Source of the DNA: Chaenocephalus aceratus | Taxonomy: Eukaryota > Chordata > Actinopteri > Perciformes > Channichthyidae | Reading direction: 5' to 3' | DNA length: 64,000 nt | Assembly (NCBI GenBank): GCA_023974075.1 | Contig: CM043798.1 | Location: forward strand, 4,597,397-4,661,396 | Part shown: positions 33,600 through 56,593 of the stretch, in pieces | Layout of the letters: the number at the start of each line of letters is the position of its first letter | Numbering within the stretch: position 1 is the stretch's first letter | Program-made: the position numbers and the translations under genes | The notes under the pieces: model-generated | Told to the model about the DNA's origin: nothing | The model's input: the letters and a program-made list of their open reading frames with translations, nothing else | The model's database searches: none

Positions 33600-33773
33600 C
33601 CAATCAGAGCGCAGTGCACGTGACGAGCGTTCATTGCGATGACCTCATCCCTGGTGTGGGATGACGTCAAATTCAAGATGGATGGAATCACGACCAGCGC
33701 ACCGAAATCTACACAACAACACTGAATAAAGTCACGGCTGTGCGGAGGAAAGACCTAATTGACGACGGGCAGG
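33600..33773 (+). promoter_or_regulatory. zbtb21: zbtb21 promoter and non-coding exon 1
   Basis: A CCAATCAG box (33600-33607), a CACGTG E-box (33617-33622) and a palindromic CRE TGACGTCA (33662-33669) precede a CG-containing exon that ends in a strong donor (GGGCAGG/gtaagtg, GT at 33774). The partner acceptor is cttgtctttcag, with exon 2 starting at 37233. No TATA box, as expected for a housekeeping-type promoter. The transcription start is not defined. Confidence 0.65.
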
Positions 33774-35655
33774 GTAAGTGTAGATAGACTACATAATTTA
33801 CCTTTAAACATAATTAGTAGGCATGTTATAGCATAGTTGGTAGAGTGCTGTTAAGGAGAAGCATTTTCCTTTTCCTCCCTGACGTAACTCGAAAGGGGGC
33901 TTGTGCTGCTGTAAGACCTGAACACATATTCTGCAGCCAACAACTACGCCATGTCACGCAGGGTTGAAGCGTTAACAATAAAAAACACCACTTCCACCGG
34001 GGCTTGAATACACTCCCCCTAAACTCAACAGTTTTTCTGTCTGCACCGACTGTATTTTCATTACGGGATTACCGCGGAGGAGTCCATTGAAACGTGTTCA
34101 ACTTCCCCCCCCACCTGATTATATAGAGTAGCGGCGGAACCGTTTTATGGTCATTCACCCCCACACATAATGAGAAACTCGTGACTGTTTTCTGAACTGA
34201 AAGTGGGATTTCGGTTGAAGAAGTTATGTGTCATGAGAAATAGAGCCACGTCTCATGTATGATATAATTATGAAAGCCTCACTCCAAGAATTCCTCATAG
34301 AATACGGACAGAAGTTAAATTAGCTGTTCTTTTAACGTTTAAATTGTACTGAATAGACAGTCGAGTCTAGTTCGTTTTGATGAATGAATGAAGCTTCTGC
34401 CCACAGCCTATTTTTAGTAAGTGTCAAAATAAGTAGCGCGACTTCCGGTCAGCACTTTCAAAATAAACTTCTTAAGAAGTGTCGTATCTTTAGATAATTA
34501 GCACCAGATGCTCCTGCTAGAGGCGTTGCACACAATGCCTTGAGGCAATTGATGTCTTATTACTGGATAATGAAACGCTTTAATTTGCCAGATTATAAGT
34601 GATGGGCACCTACCTATTTTTTTCCAACTATCTGTTATGCTACGTACGAAATTCTTTATTATTCCGCCGGGTTATTTTGCACCTCTTCTTCTCCCACATT
34701 CCACATCGCAGAAACTCCGTTCAAACATCAAACCGTTCAGCTCGGTCGGGAATCGATGGCTATTATTTTTATCATTCATAATATTTCATAATTCCAGAGA
34801 TACATCCCATAATTCATCACATTTTTAATATAGAGAAACTGTCTAGACTTGAACAATCTTCATGCAACTTCAACTGCTAACTGTTCATTCATACTTTCAT
34901 TCAGAAACCTCAGACACAACTTTTAAATCTGATTCGTACTTTTACAGATATTAGACCTTGGTAAAGAGGCCTTCTTCAGATTTTAGAGTGCGTGATGTGT
35001 CACAGCTAGAGTGGAGGACAGATTTAATTTAGAAGAAAAAACATGGAAACCTTTGATCTCTGGACACCTCGTTAGCTAAAATATAAACACCTGTCATGGA
35101 ACACGATGATGTCATCACTCCAACTGACATGCTCAGAGCAGCAGACTTCAGATAAAGGTTAATGGTCCTGCCCTCAACAGCTCTACGTCAATTATGGGGT
35201 GTCATCATATGCCGTTTCCATGGAAACACATCCCTCGCCATAAAACACGATGTCGCTGTAACTCCAATGGACACGGTCCGATCGCCCCCCAAACTTCGCT
35301 TGTATATCACCGGTCCATGCCTCAACAGCTCTACGCCACATCTGAGATCTCACCATTGGCTGTTGCCATGGAAACGCATCCCTCGTCATAAAACACGATG
35401 TCGCTATAACTCCTATGAAAATGTTCAAAAAGTGCTCAAACTTCACATGTGTGCTAACAGTCCATCCGTGAAGACATCTACGTGACAGTTTTTGAGACTT
35501 CAGTGAAAATGCTCGAAACGGCCCAAAACTTCACAGGTTTGGTAACGATGCAGCCATCAACGCATCTAAGCGTATTATGGGGTGTCATCAAATGCCGTTG
35601 GAATGGCGACAGATAATTCGCCATCAAGTCAGGCGTTTGGCCTGTTACCTGTGGT

Positions 35656-35940
35656 TTTAGGCAAGGCAAGTTTATTATATAGCACCTTTCAACACAAGGC
35701 AATTCAAAGTGCTTTACAAAAATGAAAGACATTAAGAAAATGGCATTTAAAAACAGTCATTCAAAAGCAAAGATAATAAAATGAAACGTAAAAAATACAT
35801 GAATAAAAGTTACAGTGCAATTTAAGATATGAAAAGTTCAATTAAAAGCAGTGGCAAAAAGAAAAGTCTTGAGCCTGGATTTAAATGTAGTAAGAGTTGC
35901 AGCAGCTCTGCTGCAACATTTTAGAAACATTTGGGCGAAT
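35656..35940 (-). mobile_element. L2-like LINE 3' fragment
   Basis: Begins GGCAAGGCAAGTTTATTATA and continues TAGCACCTTTCAACACAAGG. A parallel copy is at 59391-59645. It lies in the zbtb21 intron. Confidence 0.65.
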
Positions 35941-36329
35941 GGTTAGGTCCCGCGAAAAGTCAGCAGCAAACAGCTCTCTGCCTTTCATCTAATTACGACA
36001 TCCGCCTCACCAATCGCTATGTTGTAGCTCTAATTAAAGAAACAATTTAACAAAACTGCTTGTCAAAATACCAATACCAAAGGACAATGTGAATTTATGT
36101 CTTACTGTTTTCTTTTCTTTTCTTTAAGCAATATTTTTAGTGGCCCGAGCGGGCAAGTGGTCAGCCGGCCCGAAGTGTTTCATTTAATTTAACATTTATA
36201 ATGTTGAGCCCTACAAAGTCATTCAAACTAGCTGCACCTTTACCAGCTTTGATAACACTTTAATGATCAATAATTATAAAACATATCATATATATTATTC
36301 TGAAATGGACCAAATCTGCGGAGTGAGTA

Positions 36330-36476
36330 CTTTTAGTATATTGGGATGCTAATACTTTTGAACGCATTTACTTACTTTTACACTCTGTAACTTTTACTTG
36401 TTACAGAGTGTTCCTACACTCTGGTACTTCTACTTTTACTTGAGTACAAGATCTGAGTACTTCTCCCACCTCTGCA
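36330..36476. mobile_element. fragment of the AAGTACTC element family
   Basis: ACTTTTACTTGAGTACAAGA then CTGAGTACTTCTCCCACCTC, the end of the family seen at 21686-22226. An internal inverted pair lies around ACTCTGTAAC / GTTACAGAGT. Confidence 0.55.
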
Positions 36477-37234
36477 ACTACATTGATGTCAATATTCTCG
36501 AATTAGTATAGTATTATCAGAAACATGTACTGTAACAATGTCTAATTTCTCAGCCGATGCAGATGTTTAGAGTAACAATTTTGTGACGATGCTGATGTTT
36601 TATGAACAGTTTTGTAGCCCTTTAAAACACTTTATTTGAATGTGCACACAATCCTAAAAATAGTTTTTACAAAGACACAAGTTTTACAAATGTACTCATT
36701 GAGGAAACTTGAAGTTCCAACAGAGAGGAGAGGAGACTCGCTCTGAAGGATTCTAAAGTTATGGCAGACCCTCAGTGTTCTAATCCTTCAAAAATGATGC
36801 ACAATGTTTATCTGAGAAGTAATTAACTTCAAAATAAGCAGAGCAGCATTTTCATACTGCTACAGTATCATGATATGCCTATAAACGAGCTGTGTACAGT
36901 ATAGCCCAGGTGACCATCAACAAGTCAAAAGAAACATTTCCAAAGCCTTCAACTTACAGAAAAACAATATACAATCGCTTGTTAGACTACAAACAAACAA
37001 AGTTATCGCAAAGTGTCAAATTACACATTGCAAAAATGTAATAATAATAATCAAAAATAAAAGGCTAAATCATACACTTGGAGACTATGATGTAAGTAAA
37101 GATAGACAGCAATGGTGTTAGAATCCAAGAGCAATAGACACAGGCGTACATCATGTGCCTGTCTGGCTAAATGATGCCCTCTTGTGTGGACATTCCTGTG
37201 TTTAAAGCTAATCCTCTTGTCTTGTCTTTCAGCC

Positions 37235-40200
37235 ATGGAGAGCCTCGTGCATTACAGCAATCCCTCCCATGCCCTCTCAGTGTTAGGGGTCCTGAATGAG
37301 CAGCGTCTGCGGGGCCAGATGTGTGACGTAGTCCTGCTTGTGGCAGACCAGAAGTACCAGGCCCATAAGAGTGTTCTGGCTGCCACCAGTGAGTATTTCC
37401 AGTCCCTGTTCACACGGATGGACGCAGTGTCGCTGAACGTTGTAAACCTGGACTTCTGTGAGCCTGACGCCTTCGAGATAGTTCTGAATTACATTTACTC
37501 CTCCTCACTTTTTGTGGACAAAGGCAGCTTGGTAGCCATTCAAGAGCTAGGCTACAGTCTTGGAATCCCTTTCCTCACCAACATTGTGTCAACAAGGCCA
37601 CATGCATCCTACTGTGTGTCAAGGAAAAGGCTTTCCTTCACAGAAGGGGATGAGAATGATGTCCAGACAAGGAGTGTCATTGTGCGTCGGGTCCGGAATG
37701 ACACCATCAATCCCTCTCGCTCAAATAATGAGAGATCATCTTCTGCAAATTCTACTCGAGAGTCAGCCCATCCTCCATCAGTACACAACCTGTATGAACC
37801 AGTCAGAACATCTGAATCCATCAGCGGGAAAGCATGTGAACAGAGTGAAGCTGCTGAAAGGAAGTCAATGTACCCATACACCTCCATCTTAAAAGGGAAT
37901 CCATCACACGTCACATCTGTTCGTCCCCAGCTGACATCATCAGTGTCCTTCAGTGATGCTGAGCACATCAGGCTGCAGTCGGCCACTGACCCGGACACTA
38001 AAGAGGAGCACGAGGAGCTGGAGCCCCACTATCACACCAAAGTGCCCTTTCAGGGTCAGGCTTCTGAGCCAAGCCAGACCATAGACAGGAGTGGGCCGCT
38101 GATAAAAAGCCTACTCCGCAGATCCTTATCCATGGACAGCCCTGTTCCAGTCTTCTCACCAACACTGGAGCTCAAGGAGCTGCAGAATCGTGAACAATCA
38201 GTTGTTAAAATGGCGTCAAAACCATCCGGGCTAGAGACATCTGCTTACAACGGCAATTCCAAACGAACATCTCCCCTGGTTCTCAGGTCAAAGTTCCCCA
38301 GCAGGTATGAAGACACATCTCAGGTAGAACGAGAGGTCAGTGTGAAAGCTGAGCCCAGCAGCCCCCTCCCTGACCTCATGGACATTGTCCGAATCACAGT
38401 TGGAGATGCTTTGCAAGGTAATCTCAAAGACTTGCAAACACATTACGATCAAGGCTCCCGGCCAGACTTCAATCCTTTTGGGAAAAGAAAGGACAGGCCC
38501 GATAACAGAAGGTACCCATTTAAGAAGGGCAAAATATTGAAAGAACATACCCTTTCGCTGGATGAGAACATGTCAGAAACCGTACCTCAGAGTGCCAGCG
38601 GTGACTCGAATGAAAACCTCGGAGAGCCGCCTGAGAACAAGATTTTTAAATGCTGGAATTGTTTAAAGGTGTTCCGGTCGAGTGCTGGACTACATCGTCA
38701 CGTTAATATGTATCACAACCCCGAAAAGCCGTATGCTTGCGAAATCTGCCACAAACGCTTCCATACAAACTTCAAAGTGTGGACTCACTGCCAAACTCAG
38801 CATGGCATAGTTCAAAACCCCGCCTCGTCCTCCAGCTCCTCTGTGCTAGATGAGAAATTTCAAAAGAAGTTAATAGATATTGTGCGAGAAAGGGAAATAA
38901 AGAAAGCCTTGCTTTGGAAATTAAAGAGGAATAAGCAGGGTTTGCAATCTTCTGCACTCACCAAAAAGAGATCAAGACCCAACTTCATCTGTCCTTACTG
39001 CGGGAAAGTATTCATGTTCCAGTCTCAGTACAGACAGCATTTAAGGACGCATCCTGCTGAAAAAGCTGACCAGGAAACCGCAAACGAGAGCCTCCTCTAC
39101 CAGGAGCAGGAGGAGAACATGGAGCAGCAGGACACAGGTGCTGGTGGCTACTCCTGTAGACTCTGTAATGTGAAGCTGTCTTCTCTCTTTGAGCAGGGCG
39201 ACCATGAGAGGGGCTGCCGACATGCGACTGTGTGCCCCTACTGCGGCCTCCGATTCTCAAGTCCAACGGTCAAGAAGGACCACGAGGCACATTGTAAGTA
39301 CAAGAAACTGACGTGCCTGGAATGCATGCGGACTTTCAAGTCCTCCTTCAGCATATGGCGCCACCAGGTGGAGGTTCACAACCACAACATGATGACAGTG
39401 GAAGAGCAGCTTCAGCTGAAGCAGCAAGGGAACCATGAAGGGGCGTCTGACATGCTCAGAGAGGAGCACTACAGTGACGAGCCTCTCGCACCCGGGAGCT
39501 CCAGAGAGATCATCACGTACAGCGACTCCTCAGGTCCACCCATGTACGACTCAGACTCCTCCTCCTATGTGCCTGAGGACCTGAGCATGGGCCACCATGG
39601 CAAGCTGGTGGTGAAAGAAGAGCCCTTAGAGGAGGCTGTGAGTGAGATGGAAAACTCCGAATCTGCCAAAGGTGGGCTGGAGGAACCCGGTGTGTGGCCA
39701 TGCGAGAAATGCGGAAGTCTGTTTAGCTCTCGCAAAGACCTGGAGCGCCACCAGGAGCTGCTATGCCACATCAAACCGTTCATCTGTCACATCTGCAACA
39801 AAGCCTTCAGGACCAACTTCCGCCTTTGGAGCCACTTCCAGTCCCACATGTCGACTTCTAACGAGCCCGAGGCCAAAGAGATGGACAGAGACCCCTCACC
39901 TCTGTCTCCATCACCTCCCACCACCCCTCAGAACTCTGACCACCCCTCCCCGCAGGCCTCCGTGCTCACATCCAGCCAGACGGCGCCAGCGGCTGCAGTA
40001 ATGGCCGAGGAGACCAGCAGCCCGGAGCCCTGTAGCTCGTCAGTAAACAAGACGAAGAGGCCTGAACTGGAGCGGCAAGCCAGCAGCCACAGCCCCGCTC
40101 TGTCCAGGTCCAACAGCACGGAGAGTCCCAGTGGCCCTCAGGAATCAGACACGCTCTTTTACCATGCTCCATCCCTCTCCGCCCTGACCTTTAAAAGGCA

Positions 40201-40282
40201 GTACATGTGTAAACTCTGTCACAGGACCTTCAAGACAGCCTTCAGTCTCTGGAGCCACGAGCAGAGTCATAGCCACGTGTAA
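37235..40282 (+). CDS. zbtb21: zinc finger and BTB domain-containing 21
   Basis: A nuclear BTB-zinc finger transcription regulator of 1015 residues. I chose the ATG at 37235, two bases after a cttgtctttcag acceptor; the frame is open further up (to 37184) but only through intron. The BTB/POZ domain (about 20-115) includes GQMCDVVLLVADQKYQAHKS and LDFCEPDAFEIVLNYIYSSS, which match the ZBTB21 (ZNF295) type. A long acidic/Ser-rich middle is followed by C2H2 fingers at about residues 473, 501, 586, 638, 663, 691, 823, 850 and the C-terminal one at about 990-1012 (CKLCHRTFKTAFSLWSHEQSH). The frame is unbroken and, as in human, the whole coding region is one exon. Neighbours umodl1 and c2cd2 confirm it. 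Family members bind DNA and mainly repress through BTB-recruited corepressors. Confidence 0.95.
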   Translation: MESLVHYSNPSHALSVLGVLNEQRLRGQMCDVVLLVADQKYQAHKSVLAATSEYFQSLFTRMDAVSLNVVNLDFCEPDAFEIVLNYIYSSSLFVDKGSLVAIQELGYSLGIPFLTNIVSTRPHASYCVSRKRLSFTEGDENDVQTRSVIVRRVRNDTINPSRSNNERSSSANSTRESAHPPSVHNLYEPVRTSESISGKACEQSEAAERKSMYPYTSILKGNPSHVTSVRPQLTSSVSFSDAEHIRLQSATDPDTKEEHEELEPHYHTKVPFQGQASEPSQTIDRSGPLIKSLLRRSLSMDSPVPVFSPTLELKELQNREQSVVKMASKPSGLETSAYNGNSKRTSPLVLRSKFPSRYEDTSQVEREVSVKAEPSSPLPDLMDIVRITVGDALQGNLKDLQTHYDQGSRPDFNPFGKRKDRPDNRRYPFKKGKILKEHTLSLDENMSETVPQSASGDSNENLGEPPENKIFKCWNCLKVFRSSAGLHRHVNMYHNPEKPYACEICHKRFHTNFKVWTHCQTQHGIVQNPASSSSSSVLDEKFQKKLIDIVREREIKKALLWKLKRNKQGLQSSALTKKRSRPNFICPYCGKVFMFQSQYRQHLRTHPAEKADQETANESLLYQEQEENMEQQDTGAGGYSCRLCNVKLSSLFEQGDHERGCRHATVCPYCGLRFSSPTVKKDHEAHCKYKKLTCLECMRTFKSSFSIWRHQVEVHNHNMMTVEEQLQLKQQGNHEGASDMLREEHYSDEPLAPGSSREIITYSDSSGPPMYDSDSSSYVPEDLSMGHHGKLVVKEEPLEEAVSEMENSESAKGGLEEPGVWPCEKCGSLFSSRKDLERHQELLCHIKPFICHICNKAFRTNFRLWSHFQSHMSTSNEPEAKEMDRDPSPLSPSPPTTPQNSDHPSPQASVLTSSQTAPAAAVMAEETSSPEPCSSSVNKTKRPELERQASSHSPALSRSNSTESPSGPQESDTLFYHAPSLSALTFKRQYMCKLCHRTFKTAFSLWSHEQSHSHV

Positions 40283-42039
40283 GCCTCACACAGGCTACAG
40301 CAGTGCATTTCTCTAGAGACACGATACTTGGAACATTAACACACCTCAGCCTACACAAGGAAGACTTCGAATGTATAGCGTATTTGCTTGCCTCCTATAT
40401 ATACCAGTGGCCATGTTCATTAGAGGTGTAAACGTGAATGTGCAATCAAGTGCTAGATTCTTCTCGGAGATGAGATTATTAACTTGTTTATTTTCCTTTT
40501 CAAAATAAGCATTTCTCTATTTGAAACCTGTTTTAGTTGTCTATTTGTATTTATCTATCTCGTGTTTTGAGAAAACAAGGTACAGCGTTGCACCCCCACA
40601 GGCCTTGTACCACTTTTGACTCAAAGGTACAGTGACGACTAAATACATTGTTTTCTCAGAGTGGAGAAAGTGCTTTAAAGTGTTGGAGGCTGCAGTGGTT
40701 TAAACAGTGATGCGTATTGCTTTGTATCAGATATATCTCTTGGTGTGAGTGATAATATTGGTGGCCTCAATAATGTTTTGAATATGCACTTTGTCAAACA
40801 GCTTGATTCTGTAAACGGGGGATGTAGTCCAACATGTTTGCTCGGGTCGTTTCACTGACGGAGGTTCAAGGTTACAAACGTAGACGTGATAAATAGGCCC
40901 ACTAACTCTTTTGTTTTCATACTTAGCATTCCTTTCCTTAGTTCTCTCATACTTCAGCTTCACAATGCCTGTGCGTCATGTTGTGTGATAGGCAGATTGA
41001 ATAGGAACTTTTGTATAACAACAAGTTCTATTACAAACTATATATCAAACACATGCACCTCTGATCGCTGCCGTCAGCACGCAGATACAGTTTCATGCCG
41101 TACTCATTTATCCTCCTCGCCTGATGAATTATATTTGTGTATACAAATAAATGAGAGAGTGCAATCACCTGCCACAAAGAAGTGTTTTTAGGTAAATGAC
41201 TGTAAAGCACTTTAAATGTGTCTCCTTAAAAACTAGAACTCAATCTGAAATATTTATAGCACGCACACTTTTCAAATAGCGGCACACGGCACTATAGTAA
41301 TGCAAAGAATGTTGAACTCAAAGAAATAGGTCAACTATTTCAATGTGTTATTTATTAGACATTGTCCACGAAGTTCACACCGCCCTGCCCCGACAGGGCG
41401 ACCGTTAAGAAGCGCCACGATGCTTCCATGGCCTTATGCAACGTGAACAACACGTGTTCCATGTTGTTGATATGAAAGCACAATCGTTTCAAATGATGAC
41501 TTTTCAAAATGAGGGAAGCATGAGAAAGCAAATGTTTTATTCTATGAATGGTACAAAAGTGTTCCTGCTTCATATAGATTATTATTAAAGGTCGTGTTGA
41601 TTGTATTCTTGTACAAGTATATAGTTCTGCTTTGGCTTGATGGATTAGACCTTTGTCATCAGTGATTCAGATTGCTACATGTTGGGAGATGTGGCCTTCG
41701 AAGAGTGCTCGGCACACTGGGAATGAGCGACACCAGCTGCATTGTGATGTTACGCTCTTTTGAAGAAGTTCTGTATTGATAATAGTGCTCTTGTTTTCTT
41801 GTGATAACACTTTCTGAAAGTGTCACAGGAATGATTAGGATTGTGTACATGGAAGTGTTTCTATTCTCGATTTTGTACCAATTTTGTTAGTAAACAAAAG
41901 TGTAATCTTTTTAGTATTCCTGTGCTCTCACTGCAATAATGAATATTTATATCAGCATTGGTTGCATTATTGTTGCTTTTGAAAACTTGCAGCTGTTTTG
42001 TGTTTAGGTTTTTCTACAGTTCCCGTGCTTTAAATCTGT

Positions 42040-42045
42040 AATAAA
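42040..42045 (+). terminator. zbtb21: zbtb21 polyadenylation signal
   Basis: AATAAA after a 1.76-kb AT-rich 3' UTR (40283 onward), with a TGTGTGG-type GU-rich element about 30 bases downstream. Confidence 0.65.
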
Positions 42046-42064
42046 GAGTAACAATGGAGTATAT

Positions 42065-42940
42065 ATACAACCATGTGTGGTATTGAAATCATTCAGTCGA
42101 CGACACTGCGACTCACTCACAACTTATTTCAAGCCCTATCACACATTCACAGCGCTTTTTCTATCCACCAATGAGCTTCTCTCGTGCCACTTAACTGTGT
42201 CCTATTTGAAATGGACACATGATTGATTACCTTTTACCCCGACGCACCGTTCGCTTTCTGGATTGACTGCATCGTCTTCGTACTTCAAAGCAGATACAGG
42301 GCCCCATGTGCAGTATGATATGATCATAAATGTAATGGGCCTTGGATATAGTGATACACAAAAATACATTATTTGTAATATATTCCTACATTTATACAAA
42401 AAATACCTTCTATAATTAGGTGATTCGTTTTTCTTTTATCAAATATATGTATGATTGATTATTGCATCATTTTATATATTTAACATATTGAAGTCAGTTC
42501 TCGGTTTCTTCAATGTGACTGAGGGGGAAACCCCTTGTTGTATCCGTGTGTGTCATTTTAAAAACGAACACACGGTATCCTGTTGGCAGGAGAGCCTGAG
42601 CTCGGGATGTGTTTAAGGCTCAGGGCCACAGTGACCAGTTGTGGGCGTGAACCGAGAAGGGGATTGCTTTTATTTGGAAACATTGCAAACTGGAAATCCT
42701 GTCCTCTCCATGTGTCAGGTCTCTCTCAATGAAACTGTGTGCAGACAGGAAGTGTTCACATGGATGAGGACATCTGCCACACATTCTGCAGAAAGCAAAA
42801 AGTCAGATTAGATTTTATAATCTAATTGTGACTTTCTCTTTGCCAGCAGTTGTTTTCATCTCACAGGTTGGGACAGGGTTACATCCTTATTTAGTTTGTT
42901 ATCAGTGTTGACCATAATAACCATCAGCTACAATGAACAA
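42065..42940. other. intergenic between zbtb21 and atg101 (tail-to-tail)
   Basis: No coding or repeat signal recognised. The two genes converge here. Confidence 0.4.
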
Positions 42941-42942
42941 CA

Positions 42943-42948
42943 TTTATT
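42943..42948 (-). terminator. atg101: candidate atg101 polyadenylation signal
   Basis: AATAAA on the minus strand, 365 bases past the stop codon. Confidence 0.4.
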
Positions 42949-43312
42949 TTGAAAGATTAACAATAATTTACAGATTGGCATCAACAACACAACGAAGAAA
43001 ATAAGAATTCAATTGATAGTTAGACTCATTTGCTACTGTGTTAAAGTTGCTTTTATAGATGCTGTCAGGTACTTTGGAAAGCTTGCAAAAATCCAAATAT
43101 GTTTTTCACTCGACAATACATAATCAAAAAGCCTAAAAGGTATAAGCTATACTGAAACCACAGCAGAGACATCAGAAGGGATAAGATTAGCAGGTTACAC
43201 TGACACTACTTTATTGTAGCAGCAGTAGAGCTTTTAAATCGTGTTTTTGGTCATAAAAAGAGTTGCAGGCATAACTGTATATACAGATGTTTCTCTGTGT
43301 CTTGGAGCCTCC

Positions 43313-44061
43313 TCACAGTGACAGGGTGTCTTTGAGAAGCCTTCTCACTGTCGTGCTGACGGAGGTGCCCAGACAGTCTGTGATCTGGTAGGTGATTTTA
43401 TAAAGATACGGCTGGACATCTTTGAGACTGGTGTCGAAAACATTGTCCACTTCAGACTGGGTGGGCATCTTCGGCAGGTATTCATGTCGGTTTATGACCT
43501 CGACAACATTGATCACCTTCTCGCCAAGCTTCTCTCCCACCTTCTCCCTGCAGATCTGCCTCTCCTGCTCATTGGCCAGGTTCACAACGTTGACCTTGAT
43601 GCTCCACACTTCCCAGGGAATACATTCGTCAGAAAAAGGCCAGCGAGACTTCTTCTTCTGGTAAAACTCCAGGGAGATTTGCCCCATGCCATCGCTGCCA
43701 GTGTTGCTCAAAGCGTCCTGTAACAAAAGCATGTGATACAATCGTGAAACATGTAACAGGCCTGCCCAAGCATTACAGGCAACAATCAGACATTTGAACC
43801 ACCAATTACCTTAAACTCAGACACAGCTTTACTGATCACTCTGTCCAGCTCTTCGGAGGACACTCGGACGAAGGTGAAGTCGATGAAGTCGCAGTCGATG
43901 TCAAGTGTGCCCACGGTACCTATGGAGTAGGTGCCCTCCTTTTTGTAGTGAAACTTCCCGGAGCTGCGATGCAGTAAAATGGTGTGCAACAAAGCCAGCA
44001 TAGCTTCTTCCACCTGCCTCGCCTCCACTGTTACTTCAAGAACCTCTGAGCGGCAATTCAT
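43313..44061 (-). CDS. atg101: autophagy-related protein 101
   Basis: A HORMA-fold subunit of the ULK1-ATG13-FIP200 complex that starts autophagy; it pairs with and stabilises ATG13. Two coding exons: 44061-43810 (84 codons, [20 protein letters not shown] to SEFK, donor AAG/gtaatt) and 43717-43313 (134 codons plus TGA, acceptor ttttgttacag/GACGC). The total, 218 residues, equals the human length. Conserved stretches: [37 protein letters not shown] (with the WF-finger region), [18 protein letters not shown]. Frame and phases are clean. It is divergent from c2cd2. Confidence 0.97.
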
Positions 44062-45182
44062 AGCTAATTAATAAGTATTTCCATTTACTGACGACGACAA
44101 ATGATGGCTCCTGTGTCCGAGCTTGATTATGCTCGGTGAATGACGAAGATACACTTTGTTTACCTCTACAGATGGGCGGCGCCTATCCCTCACGCTGAAT
44201 TACACTGCATTAAAACACAAAATATTAGTTTTCATAACGGCTAAGCTAACTATAAATGCCACGTGTGTGAACGGACGACTGGGACATTGTAATAAAAGCT
44301 AGCTAGTTGTTTGCTAACAAATGGGGCAGCAAGATGTGGTAATGATGACAGTAGGACAATCTACGGCAAGTCACGAGGTTCAGAATACTGAAGTAGTAAC
44401 TGAATAGTTTTTTTCTTTCTTAACGGCCTCTTTTAAGTGAGATTTAGTTTAGGGTTATACAGCTCAAATAGGCGTTTCTAGTTGGAATAAACGTTACCAC
44501 GAGGTGTCTGCAGTTGGAAAATAGGCTTATTTTCGCACAACGACCGGACAACAACAAACTCTCGCAAACAGTCGCATTGCATTCTGGGACTTACAGTTTG
44601 TGCCACATATCCGTTTAGAAACGTCAACTAGTTTGTACAGTCATACCGAGCCGCAAAGTGAGTCCAGCGGCAACAACTGCACTGCTCCGCGTTCAGGATG
44701 TTTACCCGGGACTCTGGTTCTATATCTGGATATCGTGCGGCGGAGTTTAACTTGAGACTTCGGAAATAGTTCCTGTTTAAAAACTTTGGCGACTCCATAG
44801 CTAATGAAGAATAGCTAGTTAAGCGAAGCGTATCGAAGATTAGCTAACTAAGCTAACAACCACATTGAATGGGAGAAGGAGAGTGTGCTGTTCTCTACGT
44901 GTATTTTGAACCGAAACTGTGGTCTAGGTATAGGACAATGATATAATTATTTTAAACACCGTGCATAGACTTGGGACATATATACGGCTTTTTAAAGCTA
45001 TTATGGGGCACTGCAACATGAATCACAATATGCATAGTGCGTTGTGGGGGCTGAGATCCGTGGTGATATCAGCTGTGGGAGATTTATTTCACTGATTCCC
45101 CGACCGAATGGTCTATGAGGTTGCCAGGATATTTCTCCGAGGAGGTGTGTTAAACTGCGATCATCGCTTTCATTTGCAAAGA
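44062..45182. promoter_or_regulatory. shared divergent promoter region, atg101 / c2cd2
   Basis: 1.1 kb separates the two start codons. It contains CG-bearing stretches (around 44530-44760) and short palindromic pieces, but no obvious TATA box. A bidirectional promoter is inferred from the arrangement only. Confidence 0.4.
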
Positions 45183-55322
<10,140 letters not shown>

Positions 55323-56590
55323 GTGGGTCTCACACTCACTCACTGACCTCGGTCCCTTCTGTCACTCACATCTGCATCTTAACGCTGGTTTATTGGCAAC
55401 CACTACGAGAAATCCAAACATTTGATATGTGTTTCATATCCGTCAAAAGTTCACTGCTACACTGAAACCAAAATACATATAGTCTGTGAAGCAGAAATAA
55501 ACGGGCCTCTGATTTGATGGTGGTGTCGTTTAGCAGAGTGGTGCATGAATTAGTCCTTAAACCCAGAAATGAGTAAGCAATGTACCACGTTTGGTTAGTT
55601 TTTTCTTTAGAGTTTAGTTTTACAAAATAAAATATGTCAGTAATGTAGTAACCCCACTCATGAACATCTGTAGCCTCTGTGGTCGATAACGAGTGACTTG
55701 ATGAGACAACTAAACATCACTGCACCGAACATTAGCCACCTTTAGCTTAGCGATGGCGATGCAGCCATGTGACTGTGATGTTGTTCCTTTATTGCCATTA
55801 GCTTTTTACTTCTTGCGATTGCATTTACGCTTAGGAAATCGTAAAAGTGGTGTTAATATGGGAGGATTATCCTGCTGAGCAAATCGTGTAAGTATCTTAA
55901 AGCTTTGTTTGATACAAGGCTTATCTCTGCTATCTGCTTAAATCCTATTGCTCTTTTTTGAGGGAGCCCTTGCAAGGCTCACGTCCGGGGCGTCCTTCAG
56001 AAACACGTCATCACTGTGTATTGACAAGCCTCCACAATAGTACCGGCTGGTGTACAATGGTTCTGCTGATAATATTGAGCTGATGAATAATAATCTGCAT
56101 TAGTTATCTGTTTACCGAACAAATCCTATTGACCTTACACAAGGTCCGGTGTACTTTACAAATAAACACACTCCTACATTGTAAACATAGCATTGTTTAA
56201 ATCATTAATTTAACCACTTCCATTTCCTTGTGCTCACGAAACAAATATATATTATGATGAGACTTACCACAACACTATAAGCAGCCAGGATAGACTTTGA
56301 GAACTTTAAGCCCTTCACTCAACATGTCAAACTTTTTCTTTCATATTATTGTGAGTTCAGTTTCTAAAGAAGGGTTTGACAGAACTGAACAAAAGAGGCT
56401 GGTTGGTAAATCAGCCGTTTGAAACTGTTGTGCTGCAGAGGAGTTTCATTCATTCTGGAGTTGTAGTACTGGACTTCCTTCAAATATCAAGTTAATTTGT
56501 CCTATTTTTCTTATGTTATAAGTATTACTACTTTGGAGGCTGTCACTGCCTGACCTTGGTTTAGTTTTGTTGCCAACATTCTGTAGTCCA
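55323..56590. other. c2cd2 intron 6 start, nothing recognised
   Basis: No further c2cd2 exon could be identified here, nor any clear repeat. Confidence 0.35.
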
Positions 56591-56593
56591 GAG

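Noticed and set aside
37184..37234. Extended N-terminus of zbtb21 (17 extra residues)
   Set aside because: A clear acceptor (cttgtctttcag) stands two bases before the family-typical start; the extra codons are intron.
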